Below, one piece after another: positions 1 to 8,254 of a stretch of 64,000 nt of DNA. The notes beneath the pieces were generated by a model. It was given only the letters and a program-made list of their open reading frames with translations. It was not told where the DNA came from and did no database searches. A program made the position numbers and the translations under genes. Source of the stretch: Sphingomonas sp. LY54 (GTDB taxonomy: Bacteria; Pseudomonadota; Alphaproteobacteria; Sphingomonadales; Sphingomonadaceae). Location: NCBI RefSeq assembly GCF_035594035.1, contig NZ_CP141588.1, positions 1,881,501 to 1,945,500 of the forward strand, given 5' to 3'. How positions within the stretch are numbered: position 1 is the stretch's first letter; each line of letters opens with the position of its first letter.

Positions 1-174
1 CCGAGCGGCACCGAGGCGTGGCGCAAGGCCGTGGCGATCGCCCATATCGCCCGCGAGGAACTCGCCGAGAGCAAGGCCGAGAATGCGATGTTCTTCCATG
101 CGACCCGCGTCCGTCCGTCGTGGCGCGGCCTGAAGCGCGTCGCCGCGGTGGGCAACCACATCTTCTACCGCTGA
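1..174 (+). CDS. Cell wall hydrolase, SleB family (3' end only)
   Basis: Partial gene: the window opens inside it and only the last 57 codons are visible, ending in TGA. The translated tail reads through FFHATRVRPSW and GNHIFYR, which matches the C-terminal end of the SleB-type hydrolase domain found in sphingomonad cell wall hydrolases. By family such enzymes cleave peptidoglycan in the envelope. The catalytic N-terminal part lies outside the window, so signal peptide and full domain order cannot be seen. A strong stem-loop with a T-run follows the stop codon by about 20 bases. Confidence 0.75.
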   Translation, partial: PSGTEAWRKAVAIAHIAREELAESKAENAMFFHATRVRPSWRGLKRVAAVGNHIFYR

Positions 175-196
175 TCGCTTAAAGCGCCGGGAAATG

Positions 197-227
197 GCCC
201 GCTCTCCGGTTGGAGGGCGGGCTTTTT
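197..227 (+). terminator. Rho-independent terminator after the SleB-type gene
   Basis: An 11-bp stem (GCCCGCTCTCC / GGAGGGCGGGC, one G-T wobble) closes a four-base GGTT loop and is followed by five T residues. It lies just downstream of the hydrolase stop codon. Confidence 0.85.
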
Positions 228-274
228 CGTGCCCGTCCCTTTATCCTGTTCCCTTTTCATTCTAGCGTCAGGCG

Positions 275-766
275 ATGGCTTCCCTCCCGAGTCTCGACGG
301 CTGCTTCGCCGATTCGCCGCTCATTGCGCAGGATGTCGCGCGCGGGGTGACGCGGCTGTTCTTCCGCCAAGACCTGTTCGGACTCTGCGAAGTGCCGCTG
401 CCCAACGGCCGGCGTGCGGACTTGATGGCCGTGTGCGGCAAGGGGCTTCTGACGATCGTCGAGATCAAGGTGTCCAAGGCGGACCTGCTCGGCGACCAGA
501 AGTGGCGCGACTATCTCGATTATTGCGACCGATTCTTCTGGGCCGTGCCGGCCGGCTTCGATCTCGCCTTGCTCGAAGGCGAAGCGCAGGGCCCCGACGT
601 GTCGGGGCTGATCGTCGCCGATCGCTACGATGCGGCGGTGGTCCGCGATGCGCCGATGCGCCAGCTCGCCGCGGCCCGGCGCAAGGCGGAGACGTTGCGT
701 TTCGCCCGCCGGGCGGCGCGCCGACTGGTAGGCGGAATCGATCCCGGGCTGGCCGGCCTCGACTAG
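275..766 (+). CDS. mmcB: MmcB family DNA repair protein
   Basis: A 163-residue protein that resembles the alphaproteobacterial MmcB family, named from a Caulobacter gene linked to mitomycin C resistance. The fold is a PD-(D/E)xK nuclease-like domain: the core acidic and lysine residues are visible as RADLMAV (Asp near 55) followed by VEIKVSK (Glu-x-Lys near 64-66). In Caulobacter the gene is a damage-induced repair gene, but no SOS box was identified here. The stop codon overlaps the stop of the convergent ankyrin gene. The length fits the family, and the first ATG after the upstream terminator is used as start. Confidence 0.85.
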   Translation: MASLPSLDGCFADSPLIAQDVARGVTRLFFRQDLFGLCEVPLPNGRRADLMAVCGKGLLTIVEIKVSKADLLGDQKWRDYLDYCDRFFWAVPAGFDLALLEGEAQGPDVSGLIVADRYDAAVVRDAPMRQLAAARRKAETLRFARRAARRLVGGIDPGLAGLD

Positions 767-1365
767 AGGACGGGGCCGGAGACTGCCTTGGCGGGCTTGG
801 CCGGGGTCTCGAGCAGCTTCACGATGCTGGCCGCGCGCGGATCGCGCTTGGCATAATCGATCGCGGAATAGCCGGTGCTGCTGTCGGCCTTGCGCGGATC
901 GGCGCCGCGCGCCAGAAGCAGCCGCACCATCGGCACGTCGCGATTCAGCACCGCGAGGATCAGCGGCGTCTCGCCGCGCTTGTTGGCAGCGTTGGGCGAT
1001 GCCTTGCGGGCGAGCAGGAATTCGGCGCCTTCGGCCCAGCCGATCTGCGCCGCCAGCGAAAGCGCGGTGTTGCCCTCGCGATTCTCGCTGTCGACGCGTG
1101 CACCCTTGCCGACGAGGAAGCGGAGCCAGGTGAGGTCGCGCTCGCGGGTGACGACGTGGAGGACGGAGTCGCCGCTGGCATGGTCGCGGGTGTTGATGAT
1201 CGTGGTCGAGGGCTTCGACAGCAGATTGGTGACCTTGTCGCCGTCCCGCTTCTTGACCGCCTCCATCAGGGCGAAACCGTCCGACGTGAGCTGCTGCGCC
1301 GCCGCCGGTGCGGCAACCAGGGCCAGCGCGGCGGCCGCGAACAACGCTTTGGATATCCGGATCAC
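763..1365 (-). CDS. Periplasmic ankyrin-repeat protein
   Basis: 200 residues. The first ~23 residues form a classic Sec signal peptide (hydrophobic core ending AAPAAA), so the protein is probably periplasmic. The rest is a series of ankyrin repeats of about 33 residues with recognisable GDSVLH, GNTALSLA, GETPLILA and GYSAIDYA helical starts between residues ~65 and 180. Ankyrin repeats mediate protein binding; no catalytic domain is present. The gene is divergent from the SCO operon and ends convergent with mmcB with a 4-bp overlap. The specific partner is not known. Confidence 0.85.
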   Translation of the reverse strand: MIRISKALFAAAALALVAAPAAAQQLTSDGFALMEAVKKRDGDKVTNLLSKPSTTIINTRDHASGDSVLHVVTRERDLTWLRFLVGKGARVDSENREGNTALSLAAQIGWAEGAEFLLARKASPNAANKRGETPLILAVLNRDVPMVRLLLARGADPRKADSSTGYSAIDYAKRDPRAASIVKLLETPAKPAKAVSGPVL

Positions 1366-1430
1366 GATTTCTACCCCGCCTCAGTACCAGCTTGATTGTC
1401 GGCCTGTAGCAAAGCAAGGCTGGCCGCGCC

Positions 1431-2024
1431 ATGAATGAACGCCGCTTTCTCGCTTCGCTCGCCCTCCTCCTGACACTGCTGCTCGGCGCCTGCGGTCCCA
1501 AGGCGGAAGAGACGCCGCCGCTGGCCGGAGCGTCGCTCGGGGGGCCGTTCACGCTGACCGACCAGGACGGCAAGCAGGTCTCCGACACGGATTTCGACGG
1601 CCGCTACCGACTCGTCTATTTCGGCTTCACTTACTGCCCGGACGTGTGCCCGGTCGATCTCCAGGTGATCGGACAGGGCTTCCGCCAGCTCGAAAAGAGC
1701 GACCCGGCGATCGCGGCCAAGGTCCAGCCGATCTTCATCAGCGTCGACCCCGAGCGCGACACGCCGCCGGTGGTGAAGGAGTTCGTGTCGGCCTTCCATC
1801 CCCGGCTGGTCGGCCTCACCGGCACGCCCGAGCAGATTGCCGAGGTGGCGAAGCGCTACGGCATTTATTATATCAAGGAGCAGTCGGAAGGCGCGAGCGG
1901 CTATCTGGTGAACCATTCGCGTAACACCGTCCTGTTCGGCCCGAAGGGCGAGCCGATCGCGATCGTCCCGCACGACCAGGGGCCGGAGACGGTGGCCGCG
2001 GAGCTCAAACGCTGGGTGAAATGA
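1431..2024 (+). CDS. SCO1/SenC family copper chaperone lipoprotein
   Basis: 197 residues. The N-terminus is a lipoprotein signal (hydrophobic stretch then LLGAC, lipidated Cys 21). A thioredoxin-like domain follows, with the SCO copper motif CPDVC (Cys 69 and Cys 73) and the distal His in NHSR near residue 161. SCO proteins deliver copper to, or maintain thiols of, the CuA centre of cytochrome c oxidase on the outer face of the inner membrane. It is first in a three-gene operon: its TGA overlaps the next ATG (ATGA). The ycgN and ygjP-like genes that follow have no obvious link to oxidase assembly. Confidence 0.9.
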   Translation: MNERRFLASLALLLTLLLGACGPKAEETPPLAGASLGGPFTLTDQDGKQVSDTDFDGRYRLVYFGFTYCPDVCPVDLQVIGQGFRQLEKSDPAIAAKVQPIFISVDPERDTPPVVKEFVSAFHPRLVGLTGTPEQIAEVAKRYGIYYIKEQSEGASGYLVNHSRNTVLFGPKGEPIAIVPHDQGPETVAAELKRWVK

Positions 2025-2446
2025 ACTTCTGGGAAAAACCGCTCGTACAGCTCACCCGCGAGGAATGGGAAAAGCTGTGCGACGGCTGCGGCAAATGCTG
2101 CCTCCACAAGGTGGAGGATGCCGACACCGGCGAGATCTACAACACCAACGTCACCTGCAAGTTGCTCGACAGCCATAGCGGGCTTTGCACCAACTATAAG
2201 GGGCGGCGCAGCTTCGTGCCCGATTGCGTCCAGCTCACCTACCAGAAGGCCGGCACGCTGCCCTGGCTGCCCTCGACCTGCGCCTATCGGCTGCGCGCCG
2301 AGGGCAAGCCGCTTCCGGGCTGGCATTACCTGATCACCGGCAGTCGCGACACGGTTCACGAGGCCGGCCAGTCGGTCCGCGGCTGGACGGTCCCTGAGGG
2401 CGAGGCCGGGCCGCTCGAATATCATCTCTCCGACCGTGAGCTCTGA
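2021..2446 (+). CDS. ycgN: YcgN family cysteine-cluster protein (UPF0260)
   Basis: 141 residues, typical of the YcgN/UPF0260 family. A cluster of cysteines near the N-terminus (CDGCGKCC at residues ~24-31, then CKLL, LCTNY and PDCVQL) is of the CxxCxxCC zinc- or iron-binding type. The biochemical role of the family is unknown. Translationally coupled on both sides: its ATG overlaps the SCO stop and its TGA lies inside the start of the next gene. Confidence 0.88.
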   Translation: MNFWEKPLVQLTREEWEKLCDGCGKCCLHKVEDADTGEIYNTNVTCKLLDSHSGLCTNYKGRRSFVPDCVQLTYQKAGTLPWLPSTCAYRLRAEGKPLPGWHYLITGSRDTVHEAGQSVRGWTVPEGEAGPLEYHLSDREL

Positions 2447-3140
2447 GCTTCGCTTCGAGGGCGGCTCGGTGAGCGCCGTCCTCACGCTGAAGACTTCGGC
2501 GCGGGCCAAGGTGATGCGCCTGCGCGTCGATCCCCGCACCGGTGCCGTGATCCTCACCGTGCCGCGGCGCGTGTCGCAACGGCGGGCGCTGCAATGGGCC
2601 GCCGGGCATCGGGACTGGATCGAGAAGACGCTGTCCGCAATCCCGGCGCCGCTCGCGCTCGCCCACGGCAGCGAGATTCCGCTCGGGGGCGTGCCGCATG
2701 CGATCGACTGGCGCCCGGATCGCTCGCGCATCGCGCGGGTCGAGGACGGCCGCATTCTGATCGGCGGGCCGGAGGAAACGCTCGTCCCCAGGATGCAGCG
2801 CTGGCTGCGGCGCCAGGCGCTGGACGTGCTGACCCGCGAGACCCACGAATATGCCGCCAAGGCCGGAGTGACGGTCAGCCGCGTCGGCGTCGGCGATACC
2901 GTGTCGCGCTGGGGAAGCTGCTCCTCGGCTGGGACCATCCGTTACAGCTGGCGCCTCATCCTGGCGCCCGATTGGGTGCGGCGGGCGACGGTGGCGCATG
3001 AAGTGGCGCACCGTGTTCACATGGACCACAGCCCGCGCTTCCACGCCTTGGTCGAGCAATTGTTCGGCGCCGATCCGACGCCGGCGCGCTTATGGCTGCG
3101 CCGGAACGGGGCGGCGCTCCACCGGATCGCGCGCGCTTAG
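2436..3140 (+). CDS. YgjP-like (DUF45) zinc metalloprotease-family protein
   Basis: 234 residues from a GTG start that overlaps the ycgN stop by 11 bases. The C-terminal part has the metal-binding signature HEVAH (near residue 188) followed by HMDHSPRFH, as in the YgjP/WLM family of putative metallopeptidases. An upstream beta-rich region (residues 1-90) and the WGSCSS motif before the HExxH are also typical. The substrate is unknown. Its 3' end overlaps the convergent penicillin-binding protein gene by 51 bases, in coding sequence on both strands. Confidence 0.85.
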   Translation: MSSELRFEGGSVSAVLTLKTSARAKVMRLRVDPRTGAVILTVPRRVSQRRALQWAAGHRDWIEKTLSAIPAPLALAHGSEIPLGGVPHAIDWRPDRSRIARVEDGRILIGGPEETLVPRMQRWLRRQALDVLTRETHEYAAKAGVTVSRVGVGDTVSRWGSCSSAGTIRYSWRLILAPDWVRRATVAHEVAHRVHMDHSPRFHALVEQLFGADPTPARLWLRRNGAALHRIARA

Positions 3141-5213
3141 CTGGCGCGGCGGCGGGGCCTGGCGCGGCGCGGGGGGCGGTGCCCTTTCCCGGCCGACGGC
3201 TCGATCCAGCCATTCCTGGTTGAGCTCTTCGCGCCTCGGATCATCGGCCGGTGCCGGGAGCGGCTGCGGCGCGACGTCGATCGGCTGGCCCGGCTGCGGT
3301 GCGATCGGATTGCCGTCAGGATCGACCATCATGCCGGGGTCGCCGGGGATGGCGGGGCCGTTCTCGGGCTCGCCGAACCAGGCTTCCTCGTCGGGCTCCA
3401 TCTCCCAGTCGGGCAGAGCGACCTCGATGTCGAACTTCTCGACCGGGCGCTTGGCCACCGCGCGGACCATATGGTCGCGGAAGGCGCGGGCGGGCGAGGT
3501 GCCGCCCTGCAGTCCCGGCAGCGCCTTGGCGTCGTCGCGGCCCATCCACACGCCGGTGGTGAGGCCGCTCGAGAAGCCGATGAACCAGCCGTCCTTGTTC
3601 GAATTGGTCGTGCCCGTCTTGCCGGCGACGGGACGCCCAATCTGGGCGGCGCGGCCGGTGCCGGTCAGCACCGCCGCCTGCAGCAGGTCGGTCATCTGCG
3701 CGGCGACCCACGGCGCGACGAGGACGCGCGATTGGTCGACCTCGTGCTGGTAGAGGACGCTGCCGTCGGGCGTGGTGACCCTGCGGATGCCATAGGGCAC
3801 CACCGCCACGCCCTTCTGGCTGACCGAGGCGAAGGCGCGGGTCATGTCGATCAGGCGCACGTCGGACGTCCCCAATACCATCGAGGGCTGGGTGTTGATC
3901 TCGGTGGTGATGCCGAAGCGCTGCGCCATGTCGGCAATGGTGCGGAAGCCCACTTCCTGTCCCAGCCGTGCGGAGATCGTGTTGATCGAACGCGCAAAGG
4001 CTTCGCGGATCGTCACCGGCCCCGAATGGCTCCGGCTGCTGTTGCGCGGGCTCCAGCCGCCGATCGTGATCGGCTCGTCGACGACTGTGTCGTCGGGCGT
4101 GTAGCCGGCCTCCAATGCGGAGAGATAGACGAAAAGCTTGAACGCCGAGCCCGGCTGGCGCGTCGCCTGGGTGGCGCGGTTGTATATCGAGCTTACGTAA
4201 TCGCGGCCGCCGACCATCGCACGGACCGCGCCGTCGCGGTCGAGCGTGACGAGCGCGCCCTGGGCGCCGCTCGGCGTGTTGGCGTTGATCGCCTGGTCGG
4301 CGGACCGCTGCATTGCCGGATCGAGCGTCGTCCAGACGTCGATCGGCTCGACCGATTCATCGATCAGCATGTCGAGCTGGGGCAGGACCCAATCGGTGAA
4401 ATAGCGGACGCTGTTCTGCTTCGGCGTCGGCACGAATTTGACTTGGGCGGGCTCGGCGGAGGCAGCCTCGGCGGGCGTGATGTCGCCCGTCTCGAGCATC
4501 AGCTTGATCACGACCCCGGCGCGGCCCCGCGCTGCCTCGGCATCGGCGGTTGGCGAATAGTTGGACGGCGCCTTGACCAGGCCGGCGATGATCGCGGCCT
4601 CGGAGAGGCTGAGCGTGTCGGCGCTGTGGCCGAAGAAGCGGCGCGAGGCGGCGTCGATGCCGTAGGCGCCGCCGCCGAAATAGACGCGGTTGAGGTAGAG
4701 CTCGAGGATCTGCTCCTTGGAGAAGCGGCGCTCGAGCGCCAGCGCCAAGATCGCCTCGCGGACCTTGCGGCCGAAGGTGCGGCTGTTCGTCAGGAAGATG
4801 TTGCGGGCGAGCTGCTGGGTGATGGTCGATCCGCCCTGGGCCCAGTGGCCGCGCTCGACGCGCACCTTGACCGCGCGGGCGAGGCCGATCGGATCGACGC
4901 CGGGATGCATGTGATACCGACGGTCCTCGACCGCCAGCATCGCATCCTTCATCACTTCGGGGATCTCGTCGTAGCGGACCCATTCGCCGAAGCTCGGCCC
5001 GAGCGAGACGAGGGTGCTGCCGTCGGCCGCGCGCACGCGGATCATCTGGCCGAGGTCGTCGCGGCGGACCAGTTCCTGGTAGCTGGGCAGCGAATTCATC
5101 GCAACGACGACCGCCACCACCAGCGCCACCAGGCCGACAAGGCCTGCATAGACGCCGATTTTGAGGGTCGTGATCAAGGTCCGCTTGAGCGGAGAGGAAG
5201 CGGTACTGGCCAT
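3090..5213 (-). CDS. Class A penicillin-binding protein 1A (transglycosylase/transpeptidase)
   Basis: About 707 residues. A single N-terminal membrane segment (residues ~17-38) anchors a periplasmic enzyme. The GT51 glycosyltransferase domain shows EDRRYHMHPG (catalytic Glu near 94) and QGGSTITQQLARN. The transpeptidase domain has GSAFK (SxxK near 356), RSIN (SxN) and GKTGTT (KTG near 528). It polymerises lipid II and cross-links peptides. The tail beyond residue ~620 is Pro/Arg-rich and low complexity. An ATG at 5213 is chosen over a GTG at 5249 because it places a short basic segment right before the membrane helix; neither has a strong ribosome site. The end overlaps the ygjP-like gene. 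Confidence 0.9.
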   Translation of the reverse strand: MASTASSPLKRTLITTLKIGVYAGLVGLVALVVAVVVAMNSLPSYQELVRRDDLGQMIRVRAADGSTLVSLGPSFGEWVRYDEIPEVMKDAMLAVEDRRYHMHPGVDPIGLARAVKVRVERGHWAQGGSTITQQLARNIFLTNSRTFGRKVREAILALALERRFSKEQILELYLNRVYFGGGAYGIDAASRRFFGHSADTLSLSEAAIIAGLVKAPSNYSPTADAEAARGRAGVVIKLMLETGDITPAEAASAEPAQVKFVPTPKQNSVRYFTDWVLPQLDMLIDESVEPIDVWTTLDPAMQRSADQAINANTPSGAQGALVTLDRDGAVRAMVGGRDYVSSIYNRATQATRQPGSAFKLFVYLSALEAGYTPDDTVVDEPITIGGWSPRNSSRSHSGPVTIREAFARSINTISARLGQEVGFRTIADMAQRFGITTEINTQPSMVLGTSDVRLIDMTRAFASVSQKGVAVVPYGIRRVTTPDGSVLYQHEVDQSRVLVAPWVAAQMTDLLQAAVLTGTGRAAQIGRPVAGKTGTTNSNKDGWFIGFSSGLTTGVWMGRDDAKALPGLQGGTSPARAFRDHMVRAVAKRPVEKFDIEVALPDWEMEPDEEAWFGEPENGPAIPGDPGMMVDPDGNPIAPQPGQPIDVAPQPLPAPADDPRREELNQEWLDRAVGRERAPPPAPRQAPPPRQLSARDPVERRPVPAQP

Positions 5214-5331
5214 GGACGCCGAGAGATAGGGCCAGACGCCGAACCTCACAAGCAGAAGCGCTATCGTGGAATCGCGACTCTGCGTCGGTTCGCCGCCAGG
5301 GTTTCAGGCCGGTCGCGCCGGCGGCAAACCC

Positions 5332-5742
5332 TTATTTCTTGCCCTTGAAGTCGAGCGAGGCGCTGTTGATGCAGTAACGAAGCCCCTCCGGCCCCGGACC
5401 GTCCGGAAAGACATGGCCGAGATGCCCGTCGCAGCGGGCGCAGCGCACCTCGACCCGGCGCATGCCGTGGCTCACATCCTCATGCTCGGTGATCGCGTCC
5501 GGCTCCTCGGGGGCGGTGAAGCTCGGCCAGCCGCAGCCGGAATCATATTTGGTGTCGCTCTCGAACAAAGGCTCGCCGCAACCGGCGCAGCGATATTCGC
5601 CTTCCTGGTGGTTGTTCCAGTAGCGGCCGGTGAAGGGGCGTTCGGTGCCGGCCTCGCGCAGCACATGATATTGCTCGGGCGAGAGGCGCTCGCGCCATTC
5701 CTTCTCGGACAAATCGAGGTGATCGTCGGCGGGCTTGGTCAT
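5332..5742 (-). CDS. msrB: Peptide-methionine (R)-S-oxide reductase MsrB
   Basis: 136 residues. It reduces methionine-R-sulfoxide in proteins using thioredoxin. Two CxxC pairs (CAGC and CARC) bind the structural zinc, and the catalytic Cys is in RYCINSASL close to the C-terminus, with the GCGWPSF and GHVFPDGP motifs all present. An in-frame GTG/ATG upstream would add 13 residues, but the ATG that gives MTKPADD fits the family start. It has no signal peptide and so is cytosolic. It is downstream of a tRNA gene on the same strand but appears to be its own unit. Confidence 0.93.
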   Translation of the reverse strand: MTKPADDHLDLSEKEWRERLSPEQYHVLREAGTERPFTGRYWNNHQEGEYRCAGCGEPLFESDTKYDSGCGWPSFTAPEEPDAITEHEDVSHGMRRVEVRCARCDGHLGHVFPDGPGPEGLRYCINSASLDFKGKK

Positions 5743-5970
5743 GGTCGTGCTGTGGGAAGGGTCGTCCGCAGGGTCAACCATAATGGGGTCCTCGTGAGAG
5801 CGCGAAGGTCTGGGCGACGAATCATTGGCCGTGCCAGCGTAAAACTACGCCGCGACCATAAGGTTTCGGCGACGCCCTTGTCGATGCGGGCGGCTTGGCA
5901 GCCCACTCGCGGAGAAATTGCAGGCTTGGGAGCGAAGGGGGCTCGGCGGCCCCGCGCTTCAGCATTCAAA

Positions 5971-6057
5971 TGGTGCGGTCGAGAAGACTCGAACTTCCAC
6001 GTCCTTTCGGACACAACGACCTCAACGTTGCGCGTCTACCAATTCCGCCACGACCGC
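5971..6057 (-). tRNA. tRNA-Leu (anticodon GAG)
   Basis: 87 nt including an encoded CCA. On the minus strand the 7-bp acceptor stem GCGGTCG pairs with CGACCGC, the D-arm has GGTAGAC, the anticodon stem CAACG/CGTTG encloses the loop TTGAGGT (GAG at its centre), a long variable arm typical of class II tRNAs follows (GTGTCC...GGACGTG), and the T-loop is TTCGAGT. The GAG anticodon reads CUC/CUU leucine codons. No integrase or repeat flanks it, so there is no sign that it is an attachment site. Confidence 0.95.
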
Positions 6058-6216
6058 ACATTTGATTGAACCGCCGGAAGAGGCCCGGCGGCTGGTAGGC
6101 GCGAGCCTCTAGCAAAGGGTTTTGGCGGACGCAATGGCCGTTCCCGCGTCGCCCCGAGAAATTGCGGCTCTCCCATCCGCTCCCGGGCATTGCGAAATCC
6201 ACCGGGCGCGCGTCCC

Positions 6217-7314
6217 TCAATAGAGGAACATCGGCATCCCTTCGACGCGCATCAGCCGCGCGCGATAGGTCAAAGGGTCGTAGAGGCCCTCCACGTCCAC
6301 CCGCTTGGTGCCGCCGAGCAATGTATCGACAGGGACATGGCCGTAATTGCCGTCGTTCAGCGTCACCATCCGCGCGGTCTCGCCCTGTCCGAGCAGTTGC
6401 ACCGCAAGCGCGCCGAAGGCGAGCCCGACCATCCGGTCCATCGCGTCCGGCTCGCCGGCGCGCATCAGATAGGCCAGTTCCTGGATCACCGTGCCGCTGC
6501 CGAGCCGGTCGGTGATCGCCTGTCCGAGCCGGTGGCCCACGCCGACGTCGCCGCGCTCGCTGGCCGGCTTGGATAGTTCGAAACCCGCGCCCGCGCCGCC
6601 GATCGTCGCGCCTTCGGAGATCACGCACATCGCATAATGGGCCGGATTGCTGTTCTTGTCCTCGGCGAGCAGCGGCAGCAAAGTGTCGAGATCGGCCGGC
6701 ACCTCGGCGATGATCGTGCGGTCGACCTGGGCGAGGAAGCCGGCGAGCAAGGCGGTCTCGCCGCTGCGGCGCCCGAACAATTCGATCACGCCGATGCGCT
6801 CATGGCTTTCCACCGTCGTGCGCAGCGCGTTGATCGCCGCCACCGAGCGGCTCACCGCCGTCGAGAAACCGATGCAGTAATCGGTGCCGAACACATCATT
6901 GTCCATCGTCTTGGGGACAGAGATGACCGGCACGCCCTGCGCCGCGAGATGGGCCGAAAAACGCAGCGTTCCGTCGCCGCCCAAGGTCACCATCGCGTCC
7001 ACGCCAAGCCGGTCGAGCACGTGCAGGACATGGGCGGTGGCGTCTCCGCCCGGGGCGGTGCGGGGATCGGCCCGCGACGTATGGAGGATGGTGCCGCCCG
7101 TCCGGTCGATCCCGCGCACGCCTTCGCGCGTCAGCATCAGGCTGTTGGCGGCGACGGTTGCAGGATCGGCGGGATCGATGGCGAGTACGCCTTCCCAGCC
7201 GCGCCGGAAGCCGACCACCTGCCAGCCGCGGTCGTCGGCGTTCATCACGATCGACCGGATGCAGGCGTTGAGGCCGGGCACGTCGCCGCCGCCGGTCAGA
7301 ACTCCGATCCGCAT
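6217..7314 (-). CDS. 6-phosphofructokinase family enzyme (phosphoryl donor uncertain)
   Basis: 365 residues. PfkA-family signatures are clear: GGGDVPGLN at 8-16, GGDGT at 112-116, PKTMDND at 134-140 (catalytic Asp 138) and GRRSGE near 184. By family it phosphorylates fructose-6-phosphate, or runs in reverse if pyrophosphate-linked. The two donor-specificity positions are mixed: Gly 115 (E. coli Gly104) is the ATP-type residue, but Lys 135 (E. coli Gly124) is the PPi-type residue. Such mixed enzymes exist in the group III lineage and are often ATP-dependent. Monocistronic, with the tRNA-Leu gene downstream on the same strand. Confidence 0.87.
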   Translation of the reverse strand: MRIGVLTGGGDVPGLNACIRSIVMNADDRGWQVVGFRRGWEGVLAIDPADPATVAANSLMLTREGVRGIDRTGGTILHTSRADPRTAPGGDATAHVLHVLDRLGVDAMVTLGGDGTLRFSAHLAAQGVPVISVPKTMDNDVFGTDYCIGFSTAVSRSVAAINALRTTVESHERIGVIELFGRRSGETALLAGFLAQVDRTIIAEVPADLDTLLPLLAEDKNSNPAHYAMCVISEGATIGGAGAGFELSKPASERGDVGVGHRLGQAITDRLGSGTVIQELAYLMRAGEPDAMDRMVGLAFGALAVQLLGQGETARMVTLNDGNYGHVPVDTLLGGTKRVDVEGLYDPLTYRARLMRVEGMPMFLY

Positions 7315-7382
7315 CCCGGTCCTCCTGCTGGGTGTCGCACGGCCGGCCTAGGAAGGGCGGCGGTCGTCGGCAAAGCCGTCGC

Positions 7383-8117
7383 TCAGGGCGCGGCTCCGAA
7401 CGTCATGCTCAGCGTCTTCGCGGCCGGCGGCACGTTGACCTCGGCGCTGTTGAACGTGGCGCTCTGCTGCGGCGCGAGTTCGGCCACCGGCGCGGAGATC
7501 GCCCAGCTGTAGACGACGCGGCCCTGCGTATCGCGCAGCTCGGCCCGGATCTGGGGCACCTTGCGCGTCGTCTCGGTCGGGTTCACGACCCGGCCCGAGA
7601 CCGCGAACAGCTCGTTGCCGCTCGCCATCACGCTGCGCTCGGGCTTGCGCGTCACTTCGAGCTCGAGGCCGGTCCCCGTCGTCTCGCCGCGTGCGGCGCT
7701 GTCGGCGATTCCCGGAATTCCGAAATAGGAGATGGCGGCCACCGCCGCGATCATCAGCGCGGCGGCCAGGATCGCGAGCAGGGTCCACATCCGTGCCGGA
7801 TTGCGCCGGCCGGAAAAGGGCGGCTCGCCGGCGAAATCGTCGTAATCCTGCAGTTCTGGCTCGGGCGCGAAATCCTCGACCGGAACCGGCGCGGGCGGCA
7901 CCGGGACCGGCCGCGGCGCGGCGCGCGGCTGCGGCGCCGGGGCGGGCGCCGACGGCATCTGGGCAGCCGGCGCCGCTGCGGCGGCCGCACGCGGCGGCGG
8001 CGGTTCCTGGAACCAGCTATTCTTGCACGAGGCGCAGCGCACCTGCCGCCCGGTCGGACCTACGGCGCTGTCGGGAACGACATAGCGTGTGTCGCAGACT
8101 GGGCAGGAAAGGATCAT
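7383..8117 (-). CDS. MJ0042-type zinc-ribbon membrane protein with C-terminal extracytoplasmic domain
   Basis: 244 residues from an internal ATG (a start 13 codons upstream is possible but less likely). An N-terminal zinc ribbon with Cys 5, 8, 28 and 31 matches the MJ0042 finger family. It is followed by an Ala/Pro-rich linker to ~residue 105, one membrane helix ([19 protein letters not shown], ~127-145), and a C-terminal domain of DUF3426/FxLyD-like character. The expected topology puts the zinc ribbon in the cytoplasm. Function is not established. It is divergent from ftsE, an arrangement also seen in other sphingomonads, which suggests an envelope or division role by context only. Confidence 0.82.
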   Translation of the reverse strand: MILSCPVCDTRYVVPDSAVGPTGRQVRCASCKNSWFQEPPPPRAAAAAAPAAQMPSAPAPAPQPRAAPRPVPVPPAPVPVEDFAPEPELQDYDDFAGEPPFSGRRNPARMWTLLAILAAALMIAAVAAISYFGIPGIADSAARGETTGTGLELEVTRKPERSVMASGNELFAVSGRVVNPTETTRKVPQIRAELRDTQGRVVYSWAISAPVAELAPQQSATFNSAEVNVPPAAKTLSMTFGAAP

Positions 8118-8241
8118 TGCTGTCGGGCCTTGGCTTGTGCGTTGGAATCTAAGCACGGCAAAGCGGGACGGCGCAAGTAAATGCCGTGTTTACGGGGCCC
8201 TCCCCGCCATGCCATGGCTGGTTGCAGTTAGGCCGGTAAGC

Positions 8242-8254
8242 GGAGGCGCGTCTG
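8242..8254 (+). promoter_or_regulatory. Ribosome binding site and CTG start codon of ftsE
   Basis: GGAGG at 8242-8246 lies 5 bases before a CTG at 8252. The ftsE frame has a TAA at 8237, and no ATG, GTG or TTG occurs between it and a TTG at 8402, which is already past the ATP-binding loop. The Shine-Dalgarno site therefore decides the start as CTG. Confidence 0.6.

Noticed and set aside
257..1588. A 443-codon minus-strand open frame over mmcB, the ankyrin gene and the start of the SCO gene
   Set aside because: Antisense shadow: composition is Arg/Ala-rich and it matches no family, while the genes it covers have clear domains.
3471..5348. A 625-codon plus-strand open frame opposite the PBP1A gene
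   Set aside because: High-GC shadow; the minus strand encodes a full PBP1A with all catalytic motifs.
5971..6057. tRNA-Leu as an integration site for a mobile element
   Set aside because: No integrase, no direct repeat of the tRNA end and no change in composition around it.
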